A stretch of 49,864 nucleotides of DNA from assembly GCA_017502165.1 (NCBI GenBank), contig JAFVVO010000039.1, forward strand, positions 1-49,864. Reading direction: 5' to 3'. The notes under the pieces were generated by a model. The model had not been told where the DNA came from and made no database searches. It worked only from the letters and a program-made list of their open reading frames with translations. A program made the position numbers and the translations under genes. This DNA comes from Clostridia bacterium (GTDB lineage Bacteria; Bacillota; Clostridia; Christensenellales; QALW01). Positions 26,258-33,050 of the stretch are shown piece after piece; the first letter of the stretch is position 1; every line of letters starts with the position of its first letter.

Positions 26258-27223
26258 TTAGTCTTCCGTACAGATTTCACTTAAAAGCACTTCTCTGCCG
26301 CCTTCTTCACGGGAACGAAGTCCGCCGATAACAAGCTTCATAAGCTCGATTGTTTCCTCGAAGGGAAATGGCTCTTCACCGGTACGCAAATAATGCACAA
26401 ACAAATCAAGTTGCTTCTTAAATCCATAATATGAGTCGGTATTCTGCAAATAAACAGAGCCTTGCGTACCGATTACCGTCATACCTGCACCTGCCATATC
26501 AAGACCTTGTACAATGTTAACGTTGCATCCGCTTGAATGTTTGATGTGAACTATTGTGCGCTCAAAAGTACCCGTGTTTCTAACTGAGACAAAGCCTTGC
26601 TTCAAGAAAGGGTACATTGCTTCAAGCGCGTGAATACCGTAGGTTTCATATTTTTTGGGCATAGGTGAAAGAATATAAACCAAATCGCCCAACTCATAAT
26701 GCTTATCATAATATGCTTCATATGTTTTAGTATAGCGCATAGAAGAAGATGAAATAAACTTCGCACCGTTTTTACGCCATTGTATAAAGGTTTTTAAGTC
26801 CTCCTCGTTATCGACCATTGGCTTGTCTATAAACATAGGAATTCCTGCTTCAATAAAGGGTCTGCAGCGTTCAACATGCTCACTACCCACATCAGTTGCA
26901 ACAATAACTGCGTCAATCTCCCCTATCATCTCTTCAGGGTGGGTGCAAACATTAGGAATTTTCGCCGCCTTTGCCACGTGCTGAGCGCGTTCATAGCCTT
27001 CAAATCCCGTGCAGCAAATGTGCGTAATATGTGCTCCCTCAATGCCTATAGTGCTTTTAGGTTGTTTTTCCAAATATCTTGGAATAACGGGGAAACCGCA
27101 TTCCTCCATAGTATCGAAGTCGTAGTCGTTAAACATAGCACTCCAAGAATAAGGATGACCGTTGCCCTCCGTAAAGCCCAAAATGCCTATTTTTAAGTCT
27201 TTGTTACCAAGTGGAAAGCTCAT
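26258..27223 (-). CDS. Gfo/Idh/MocA-family dehydrogenase
   Basis: A 321-residue NAD(P)-dependent oxidoreductase. The N-terminal Rossmann half includes LKIGILGF and DAVIVATDVGSEHVERCRPFIEAGIPMFIDKPM, where EKP-type DKPM holds the catalytic-site lysine. The C-terminal half forms the substrate sheet (YGIHALEAMYPFL, where H is a likely catalytic residue). Family members oxidise or reduce sugars, inositols or their derivatives; this one's substrate is unknown. It is last of three cotranscribed oxidoreductases. AAGGAG precedes ATG 27223. Confidence 0.8.
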   Translation of the reverse strand: MSFPLGNKDLKIGILGFTEGNGHPYSWSAMFNDYDFDTMEECGFPVIPRYLEKQPKSTIGIEGAHITHICCTGFEGYERAQHVAKAAKIPNVCTHPEEMIGEIDAVIVATDVGSEHVERCRPFIEAGIPMFIDKPMVDNEEDLKTFIQWRKNGAKFISSSSMRYTKTYEAYYDKHYELGDLVYILSPMPKKYETYGIHALEAMYPFLKQGFVSVRNTGTFERTIVHIKHSSGCNVNIVQGLDMAGAGMTVIGTQGSVYLQNTDSYYGFKKQLDLFVHYLRTGEEPFPFEETIELMKLVIGGLRSREEGGREVLLSEICTED

Positions 27224-27238
27224 AATAATTTTCTCCTT

Positions 27239-28150
27239 TTAATTTTTTGGTCTTGAAAGCACCTTCATAATTTCAGGAATATTGACACAAGCAAATTTTT
27301 CTTCCAACATTTTGCGTGTGCTTTCCGAAATTGCAGGCGCGGCCACGGCCAAAATATTTTCTTCTATCTGCTTCGGCGTTTCTGCCCCTAAAACAAGGCT
27401 TGTAACACCTAAAGTATCACGAATAAATGAAATTGCCAATTCGGCTACGCTCATATTCTCACTCTTTGCAACTTCGCGCAGCAGACGAATATATTCTACT
27501 GCGTATTTTTGTAAAATCGGCTCTTCTATTTTGCCAGGCTCTAAAAAGAACAACCCCTGCAAAAATACGCTTCTTACAAACACGGTTACGTTTCTTTCTC
27601 TCAATTTTGCAACCGTACCTGTTGCAATAAGCCGTTGGTCAAAAATGCTCATTGGAATCTGCGTGGTGGTGTATTCGTCAAATGCAAGAAAATTTTCTAT
27701 GTCTTCGGCAGTATAAACGGAAACTCCTACCTGGTTGGCATATCCCATCTTCACAAGTTTTCCCATAACGTTAGCAAGAGGTTTTCCGTATTTTACCACG
27801 TCAGGCGCACTGTGTAGCATAACGTTATCTACTTTTTTAAGCCCCAATTTCTCTAAAGAACACTCAACAGAATCAATCACAAATTTTTCTGCGTTAACGC
27901 CTTCGGGAATACGCGGAATTTTTGTAGTAATATAAGGAATATCTCCTGAATAGGTCTTAAAAAACGCCCCCAGCACCTCTTCCGCCGTACCGTATGCCCT
28001 TGCAGTATCAAGAGAGGTTATTCCCCCTGCAAGTGCGCAGGAAAGTATTTCAAAGGCGCGTTGCTCGTCAGGCTGACCGTTAGCGTTAGAAATCCCGTAA
28101 TTCATTCCAAGCTGAACAGTGCCTAAAGTTAAAGGTGATATTGTCTTCAT
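27239..28150 (-). CDS. Aldo/keto reductase-like protein
   Basis: A 303-residue TIM-barrel protein opening with LTLGTVQLGMNYGISNANGQPDE, then SLDTARAYGTAEEVLG, which provides the catalytic Asp and Tyr. The catalytic lysine lies in TTKIP and the histidine in VMLHSAPD. This N-terminal form (LGTVQ.G..YG..N..G.P) is, from my recollection, frequent in surface-sugar gene clusters. The start is ATG 28150; a GTG at 28162 is possible and neither has a strong ribosome binding site, which suggests coupling with the SDR gene ending at 28165. Confidence 0.75.
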   Translation of the reverse strand: MKTISPLTLGTVQLGMNYGISNANGQPDEQRAFEILSCALAGGITSLDTARAYGTAEEVLGAFFKTYSGDIPYITTKIPRIPEGVNAEKFVIDSVECSLEKLGLKKVDNVMLHSAPDVVKYGKPLANVMGKLVKMGYANQVGVSVYTAEDIENFLAFDEYTTTQIPMSIFDQRLIATGTVAKLRERNVTVFVRSVFLQGLFFLEPGKIEEPILQKYAVEYIRLLREVAKSENMSVAELAISFIRDTLGVTSLVLGAETPKQIEENILAVAAPAISESTRKMLEEKFACVNIPEIMKVLSRPKN

Positions 28151-28164
28151 AATACTTCGCACAA

Positions 28165-28959
28165 TTATTTTGCGCTATAGCCTCCGTCAATGGGAATAAT
28201 GGTGCCCGTGGTATAAAGTGAAGCGTCGGATGCGAGATAAACAATAGCGCCCATTATATCCTCATTATTTGCCAATCTGCCAAGGTACGTTGCCTTACTG
28301 TAATTCTCAACGAAGGCGGGATGCTGGTTGTTGAACAGACCGCCTAACGAAAGGCAGTTACAACGAATATTATACTGACCGTAATATGCCGCAAAAAAAC
28401 GTGTAAGGTTGTGCATAGCACCCTTGTGATAGAAGTAATCGGGGAAGCCCCAACCGCCCATAGTACCGTTGGTTCCTTCGTAAAGTGTCTGATTAGGACC
28501 TAAATCGCCCATATACGAGCCTATATTGATTATGGAGCCTGCATTTTGAGGAATCATAAGAGTGCCGATTGCTCTTGTTAAAGCATAGAAGCCACTGCCG
28601 TTAACTTTAAGTGAGCGAGTAAAGCCTTCAATATCTCCGTCAAAACCGCCGGTAAACGCACCTCGGAAAACGGAATTGTTAACTAAAACGTCAACCTTAC
28701 CGAATTTTTCCTTAATTCTGTCACGCATCTCTAAAATTGTTGTTTCTTCCTCTTGATTATAGCATTCAGCAAAAACCTTGTATCCTTCCTTGCAAAGTTT
28801 ATCGGAGTATTCTTGGTTTTTCTCCAGACTTCTTGAGGCGATAATAACAGTTGCTCCCGCCTGTGCAAGCGCAAGTGTTATCTGACTGCCATAATTGCCT
28901 GCACCGCCCGTTACAAGAGCTACCTTTCCGCTTAAGCTAAAGCGTTCCATTATGTTCAT
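28165..28959 (-). CDS. Short-chain dehydrogenase/reductase
   Basis: A 264-residue classical SDR. The cofactor motif is VTGGAGNYG (about 16-24), NNS replaces the NNA motif, and the catalytic tetrad has the Ser in NIGSYMG and the Tyr/Lys in a YxxxK arrangement within YFYHKGAMHN. The spacing between Ser and Tyr is longer than usual because of an inserted loop (LGPNQTLYEGTNGTMGGWGFPD). The C-terminus IPIDGGYSAK is typical. It probably acts on a sugar or keto acid. It leads the three-gene cassette and has AAGGAG before ATG 28959. Confidence 0.82.
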   Translation of the reverse strand: MNIMERFSLSGKVALVTGGAGNYGSQITLALAQAGATVIIASRSLEKNQEYSDKLCKEGYKVFAECYNQEEETTILEMRDRIKEKFGKVDVLVNNSVFRGAFTGGFDGDIEGFTRSLKVNGSGFYALTRAIGTLMIPQNAGSIINIGSYMGDLGPNQTLYEGTNGTMGGWGFPDYFYHKGAMHNLTRFFAAYYGQYNIRCNCLSLGGLFNNQHPAFVENYSKATYLGRLANNEDIMGAIVYLASDASLYTTGTIIPIDGGYSAK

Positions 28960-29007
28960 ATTTTTCTCCTTACTGACAAAAGCAATGGTCTAATTATTCC
29001 TGAAATA

Positions 29008-29036
29008 ATTATATGTATATACTCTTTTGCAGTCAA
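29008..29036 (-). promoter_or_regulatory. Promoter of the three-dehydrogenase cassette
   Basis: TTGACT (29036-29031), 17 bases, TATAAT (29013-29008) on the minus strand. Confidence 0.8.
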
Positions 29037-29116
29037 TTCTCGTTTAGGACTTATTCATAAAAAGAAGTCCTTTTTTCAATACTTACTGTCCGATTTTAAC
29101 TATTTGTCACCAAAAC

Positions 29117-29147
29117 AAAAAACGCAGAGTTTTTACTCTGCGTTTTT
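29117..29147 (-). terminator. Terminator of the lysis cassette
   Basis: AACGCAGAGT / ACTCTGCGTT stem with a four-base loop (29121-29144), flanked by A-run and T-run, so usable in both directions. Confidence 0.85.
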
Positions 29148-29169
29148 AATGTTCTCAATATGCAATTTA

Positions 29170-30051
29170 TTATTTCAAAATGGCTTTAATCTGCTCTATT
29201 TTTTCTTCAAGCTCAGCGCATTTTGCTTTATATTCCTCAAGCTCTTGTTTAAGGACAGAATCATCTGCCTCAAAAATTTCCTGAGCGTAGTTTTTGCTTT
29301 CGGGAAGCACCGCAACAAAGCCTTCTTTTCCGTTATAAGTAGTTTTAAGCCACAAAATGCCGCGGTTTTCTTCTAAAACTGTTCCGCTTACAACTGCTCC
29401 TTCCGGAATTGCTCCGATTTTCTCCCCGTTGGGAGTTTTACGAAAATTCATTTCTTCCTTTAACTTAAAGCGTCTCATCTTTACTTCTCCATTCAATAGA
29501 TTCTTAACGTCAGCACGGAAGGTATCCATGCTTTTATTGTGCTTAGGAAACCACTGCATAACGTCGCTGTGGTTAGATGCAATTCCAAGGCTGTGTCCTT
29601 CGCTATGGCAGATTATTTTATCAGTGCTTATGTTAAATTCCTTGCACAAATAAGCGCACAATTCTACAGAGGCAGAATAAACCGCATCAAAATACGATTG
29701 ATTCTTTTCTGTACTGTAATTTGTCATGGTACCGCCCGAATATCCGTGGCCTGCAGGCTCACAGATTTCAAAGCCGATAAAACCCGTGTTGTTGGCGTTT
29801 TGGCTTTTGCCCTTGCTTCCTACTCCCGAATGCCAGCCTACCGTATCCCAGGGAAGCGTTTGCATAACGCTCTCCGAATCAACAAAGGCGTGAACACACT
29901 TTGAAATTCCGCTTTTGTTCCAGGCCTTAAACCAGCCGTCATTTTTTACACCGGGGGTGGCGGTGGAATGAACCATAATCCCTTGAGGCTTCATTTTTGC
30001 GTTTGCCTTATAGCAATCGTTTTCAGTTAAAAATCGCCTTACTAAATTCAT
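29170..30051 (-). CDS. N-acetylmuramoyl-L-alanine amidase with SH3 domain (endolysin-like)
   Basis: A 293-residue endolysin-like protein without a signal peptide. The Amidase_2 domain (about 5-180) shows zinc-site histidines in GIMVHSTATPG and in ICHSEGHSLGIASNHSDVMQWFP, plus FIGFEICEP. An SH3-type cell-wall-binding domain (about 195-255) runs from FKLKEEMNFRKTPNGEKIG to GKEGFVAVLP. A charged coiled coil (260-293) closes the protein. It cuts the MurNAc-L-alanine bond. Absence of a secretion signal and the adjacent holin-like gene (one base away) mark it as a phage-type lysis enzyme. Confidence 0.85.
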   Translation of the reverse strand: MNLVRRFLTENDCYKANAKMKPQGIMVHSTATPGVKNDGWFKAWNKSGISKCVHAFVDSESVMQTLPWDTVGWHSGVGSKGKSQNANNTGFIGFEICEPAGHGYSGGTMTNYSTEKNQSYFDAVYSASVELCAYLCKEFNISTDKIICHSEGHSLGIASNHSDVMQWFPKHNKSMDTFRADVKNLLNGEVKMRRFKLKEEMNFRKTPNGEKIGAIPEGAVVSGTVLEENRGILWLKTTYNGKEGFVAVLPESKNYAQEIFEADDSVLKQELEEYKAKCAELEEKIEQIKAILK

Positions 30052-30052
30052 A

Positions 30053-30322
30053 TTAACCTTCCTTCGTCATCTGCTTATAAATCTGATGAACGCCCGTTGC
30101 GGAAAATCCGCTTACTATCCCCGTTGCAACAGACGAAAAGAGATTTTCGCCTGCAATATATTCGGGAATAAAGAAAAAACAGATTGCTCCTAAAATTCCC
30201 CCTGCAACTCCGCAAAGAACGGGCAGAAGCTCCTTTTTTTCTCCTTTTGTTATTGCCTTAAAAATTTCGGCAATAAGATACACGATAACCGTTATACACG
30301 GTATAGCAACAAAATCCTCCAT
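30053..30322 (-). CDS. Holin-like small membrane protein
   Basis: An 89-residue protein with a hydrophobic N-terminal helix (VAIPCITVIVYLIAEIF), a second segment of Gly/Ala/Phe (LCGVAGGILGAICFFFI), a possible third (SSVATGIVSGFSATGV) and a charged C-terminus. Size, topology and position just before an endolysin gene are what phage holins look like. Family membership is inferred from context. GGAGG precedes the ATG at 30322. Confidence 0.75.
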   Translation of the reverse strand: MEDFVAIPCITVIVYLIAEIFKAITKGEKKELLPVLCGVAGGILGAICFFFIPEYIAGENLFSSVATGIVSGFSATGVHQIYKQMTKEG

Positions 30323-30331
30323 ATTTCCTCC

Positions 30332-30631
30332 TTAAAAAATATTGTTTATTCCATTGGTTTCTAAAAAATCGCGGTGCTTATGCTTGATTTCTCTTGCATA
30401 ATCAAGGGCGCGGTTAACGTCCTCATTATTTTTCCTTCCCTTGAGAGTTTGCGTGTTAGCCTCTGAAAGTGCGTGGGTGGCAAGGGTTAGGTCCACTATT
30501 AACTTTATGTACTGATTGCGCATATTATCACGGTCCTCGGCAGTTTTTTCCTGCTTTTGTATTCTGTGCTGAAACACAAAAAGAAAAACTCCCGTAATAA
30601 CACTGGGAAGGCACGATAAAAGAATATCCAT
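30332..30631 (-). CDS. Small single-pass membrane protein of the lysis cassette
   Basis: A 99-residue protein: an N-terminal membrane helix (ILLSCLPSVITGVFLFVFQHRI) and a charged helical cytoplasmic part (QKQEKTAEDRDNMRNQYIKLIVDL, then REIKHKHRDFLETNG). Similar proteins sit before holin-endolysin pairs in clostridial phages, but their role is not known to me. The start is ATG 30631 with AGGTGAATTT; an in-frame ATG at 30670 would put the start inside the hairpin at 30663-30680. Confidence 0.65.
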   Translation of the reverse strand: MDILLSCLPSVITGVFLFVFQHRIQKQEKTAEDRDNMRNQYIKLIVDLTLATHALSEANTQTLKGRKNNEDVNRALDYAREIKHKHRDFLETNGINNIF

Positions 30632-30654
30632 AAATTCACCTACCTTAAATTTGC

Positions 30655-30680
30655 AAAAAATTAAGCGCAAAAATGCGCTT
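30655..30680 (-). terminator. Terminator-like hairpin in the lysis-cassette leader
   Basis: On the minus strand, AAGCGCA / TGCGCTT with a four-base loop is followed by TTAATTTTTTG, the look of an intrinsic terminator. It falls directly after the predicted transcription start and before the first gene, so it would act as an attenuator or as protection against read-through. Confidence 0.6.
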
Positions 30681-30688
30681 CTAAATTT

Positions 30689-30697
30689 ATTGTATCA
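30689..30697 (-). promoter_or_regulatory. Extended -10 promoter of the lysis cassette
   Basis: TGATACAAT on the minus strand (30697-30689) fits a TGn-TACAAT extended -10. No good -35 lies 17 bases upstream. Confidence 0.5.
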
Positions 30698-30718
30698 TAA
30701 AAATTCTTCATAATAGGC

Positions 30719-30747
30719 TTGTATGTGACATTTATTTGTGTTAAAAT
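30719..30747 (+). promoter_or_regulatory. Promoter directly in front of the radical SAM gene
   Basis: TTGTAT (30719-30724), 17 bases, TAAAAT (30742-30747). Initiation is expected at about 30753-30755, on or beside the ATG at 30754. Confidence 0.6.
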
Positions 30748-30753
30748 ACTTTT

Positions 30754-31623
30754 ATGGAAAATTTATGTTACGTCTGCCCTCGAAATTGCGGTGCAGACAG
30801 AAGCGTCAGCGTTGGCGCTTGCAAGGTAAAAAATGAATTTGTGATAGCTCGGGCCGAAAAGCATTTCTGGGAGGAGCCCTGCATCAGCGGAGAAAACGGC
30901 AGCGGCACGATATTCTTTTCGGGATGTAATTTAGGCTGTGTTTTCTGTCAGAATAAAGAAATCTCTGCCTATCCGAAGGGAAAGGCCGTAAGCAGTAAGC
31001 GGCTGATGGAAATTTTTAACGAGCTTAAGGAAAAGGGTGCACACAACATAAACCTCGTTACCCCAAGCCATTACACAAGCGCTCTTAAAGAGCTTTTAAG
31101 CGCTTCTCCACTTCCTGTGGTGTGGAATTCCTCCGCATACGAAAAGGTGGATTCTCTTGCCCTTTTAGACGGCTTGGTGCAGGTTTATTTGCCCGATTTC
31201 AAGTTTGGAACAAGTGAATGTGCTAAAAAGTACGCCTCCGCCCCCGATTACCCCGAAATAGCCAAAAAGGCAATTAAGGAAATGTTTCGGCAAAGAGGCC
31301 CATACAAGCTTGAAAACGGAATGCTCCTTAGCGGTGTGCTTATCCGCCATTTAGTGCTTCCCGAAAATTTAGAAAGCACCTATAAGGTTATTGATTGGGT
31401 TGCAGATAACTTTGCGCCGGGTGAAGTGTTGTTTTCTTTAATGAGCCAATATACGCCCCTACCGAATCTTCCCTTTGAGGAGTTAACCCGCCCCATCAAC
31501 AAAAAAGAATACATTTTAGCACGAAACTATATGCTTAAAAAGGGAATAAAAAACGGCTTCGTGCAGGAGCTTTCCTCTGCCAAGCAAGAATATACCCCGC
31601 CTTTTGATTTAAGCGGTGTGTAG
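30754..31623 (+). CDS. Radical SAM protein, PflA-like (COG1313 type)
   Basis: A 289-residue radical SAM enzyme. The [4Fe-4S] motif is SGCNLGCVFCQN (CxxxCxxC, about residues 58-65). A second cysteine cluster lies at the N-terminus (CYVCPRNCGADRSVSVGAC), as in the YgcA-type relatives annotated pyruvate-formate-lyase-activating-like. Such proteins are usually of unknown target; no PFL gene is next to it, so a specific activase role is not supported. There is no ribosome binding site before ATG 30754 and the -10 element ends 6 bases upstream, suggesting a leaderless message. Confidence 0.82.
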   Translation: MENLCYVCPRNCGADRSVSVGACKVKNEFVIARAEKHFWEEPCISGENGSGTIFFSGCNLGCVFCQNKEISAYPKGKAVSSKRLMEIFNELKEKGAHNINLVTPSHYTSALKELLSASPLPVVWNSSAYEKVDSLALLDGLVQVYLPDFKFGTSECAKKYASAPDYPEIAKKAIKEMFRQRGPYKLENGMLLSGVLIRHLVLPENLESTYKVIDWVADNFAPGEVLFSLMSQYTPLPNLPFEELTRPINKKEYILARNYMLKKGIKNGFVQELSSAKQEYTPPFDLSGV

Positions 31624-31666
31624 AATCCCACTACAATATGAATTTGCAAAAACACCTGCAAAACCG

Positions 31667-31731
31667 TTTTGTAAATTCGTTTTGTGATTTTGCCTTGTAA
31701 ATCATTCTTGCGAATCCATCTTGTGAATTTT
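31667..31731. repeat. Five tandem 13-nt repeat units
   Basis: Five consecutive 13-base units (31667, 31680, 31693, 31706, 31719) share the core YTTGYRAAT: TTTTGTAAATTCG, TTTTGTGATTTTG, CCTTGTAAATCAT, TCTTGCGAATCCA, TCTTGTGAATTTT. They lie in the 150-base gap between converging genes, in no coding frame. Confidence 0.75.
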
Positions 31732-31739
31732 TTTCCAAA

Positions 31740-31772
31740 AAACTAAATGCCCGAGAATGTCTCGGGCATTAT
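31740..31772 (-). terminator. Terminator of the L,D-transpeptidase gene (bidirectional)
   Basis: An 11-bp stem AATGCCCGAGA / TCTCGGGCATT with a three-base loop. On the minus strand it is followed by TTAGTTTTTTGG; on the plus strand by ATTTTATT. Confidence 0.9.
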
Positions 31773-31773
31773 T

Positions 31774-32871
31774 TTATTCGTTATTGCCTTCTCCCTCAGG
31801 CGTCGGTTCTGCCGTAGGAGTAGGTGTAGGTGTAGGCGTCGGTGTAGGTGTTACGATCGGCGTCTCCATTGGTGTGGGTGTGGGAGTTACTATAGGTGTG
31901 GGAGTAATCTCAGGTGTTGCAGTAGGTGTGGGAGTAGGTATTCCCGCATTGAACTTACTGTTATCGGGATTGGTCACGATAGGATTGCGAACCAAGCCCT
32001 TGCTGCTATCCCCCGGAACGTATTCCGTAGTCATATCCCAGCCAAGTGGCGGAACGTATTTTTTAAGGGTTTTACAAAGTGTTGCGTCGTAAGGACGTTT
32101 CTTGTTTACTACGCAATAGGTACCTGCGTCAATATTATCGTAAATCCATTTGGCGTGGCTCATAAGCATACGCAGGCAGCCTGCTGAACCGGGATTACCC
32201 ATATTATAATAGGAGCCCTTCTTTGCCGTTCCCAAGGCTGAGAACGTAAAGGAATGGAACATATATGCGTTGGAATAACGGGTTACGTAATATGCGTAAG
32301 AGCCGTAATTTTTGAAGAAATAATTGTAATATTTAACGTTTTGGCCCGTTGCCTTTTTCTGCTCAGCGTCGCTCTTAATGTAGAAGTTGCCAAGCTTTGT
32401 GGGCTTTGTGCTTGTTCCGCCGCTGACAATAAAGCGGTTAAGCAAAATATCGTATTCTCCCGTTGAGGTATTTTTAATAAAAACGTTTACGCACTGATTT
32501 GTAACGTCAACCTCAATGTAATAGGGCATCTTATAGTTTTTGGGGAAGGAAACGCTTTCCTTGCTCAAGGGCTTGTTATAGCCAACGGATAAAACCTCGG
32601 CAGGAACAATGCTGGCGGTTTGCGCAGGACGGATAGGCGTAGGCTTAGGCGTGGGCTTTGCCGTTGCGCTGGGAGTAACCTCAGCATCAATGCTGGGGAC
32701 GGTCGTTACTAAATCTGCCGAAGAAGAAACGTCAGGAGAAATTGACGAATCAATCGTTGCGGTTGCGGTAGGCTTTTTAGTAGGCTTTTTTCCCGTGTTG
32801 GTAGTTTTACAGCCGGTAAATGCCGTTAAAACACAAACGCAGCACAAAAAAAGCGCCAAGCTCTTTTTCAT
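31774..32871 (-). CDS. L,D-transpeptidase (YkuD) lipoprotein with Thr-Pro-rich tail
   Basis: A 365-residue exported lipoprotein. The signal peptide ends in a lipobox LTAFTGC with C21 as the lipidation site. A Thr/Pro-rich linker (about 25-85) leads to a YkuD catalytic domain (about 110-275) whose signature is H in YMFHSF, then GNPGSAGCLRM with the nucleophilic Cys. A C-terminal tail (about 315-365) is nearly pure TP repeats. YkuD enzymes make 3-3 peptidoglycan crosslinks or anchor proteins to the wall. The repeats probably span the wall as a flexible stalk. AAAGGAGGG precedes ATG 32871. Confidence 0.88.
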   Translation of the reverse strand: MKKSLALFLCCVCVLTAFTGCKTTNTGKKPTKKPTATATIDSSISPDVSSSADLVTTVPSIDAEVTPSATAKPTPKPTPIRPAQTASIVPAEVLSVGYNKPLSKESVSFPKNYKMPYYIEVDVTNQCVNVFIKNTSTGEYDILLNRFIVSGGTSTKPTKLGNFYIKSDAEQKKATGQNVKYYNYFFKNYGSYAYYVTRYSNAYMFHSFTFSALGTAKKGSYYNMGNPGSAGCLRMLMSHAKWIYDNIDAGTYCVVNKKRPYDATLCKTLKKYVPPLGWDMTTEYVPGDSSKGLVRNPIVTNPDNSKFNAGIPTPTPTATPEITPTPIVTPTPTPMETPIVTPTPTPTPTPTPTAEPTPEGEGNNE

Positions 32872-32912
32872 CTTTTTCTCCCTCCTTTATAATAAATAAA
32901 ATCTATATTATA

Positions 32913-32941
32913 TTTATACCACTATAATCTACATGTGTCAA
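32913..32941 (-). promoter_or_regulatory. Promoter of the L,D-transpeptidase gene
   Basis: TTGACA (32941-32936), 17 bases, TATAAA (32918-32913) on the minus strand. The rest of the gap to 33050 shows no clear structure. Confidence 0.78.
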
Positions 32942-33050
32942 CAAAATATTGCGGTTTATCGTGTTTTTTTCGTTGGTTTTAATTGTAATTTTCATTTTAT
33001 TAGTATATGAAATTACGATAAGATTGATAACTGATTTTTGTTTTTTTGCT

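Noticed and set aside
29170-30631. A prophage
   Set aside because: Only lysis genes are present; there is no integrase, portal, capsid, tail or att-like repeat nearby.
31790-31945. Tandem repeat array or CRISPR-like pattern
   Set aside because: The periodic bases are Thr-Pro codons of the L,D-transpeptidase tail, with no spacers.
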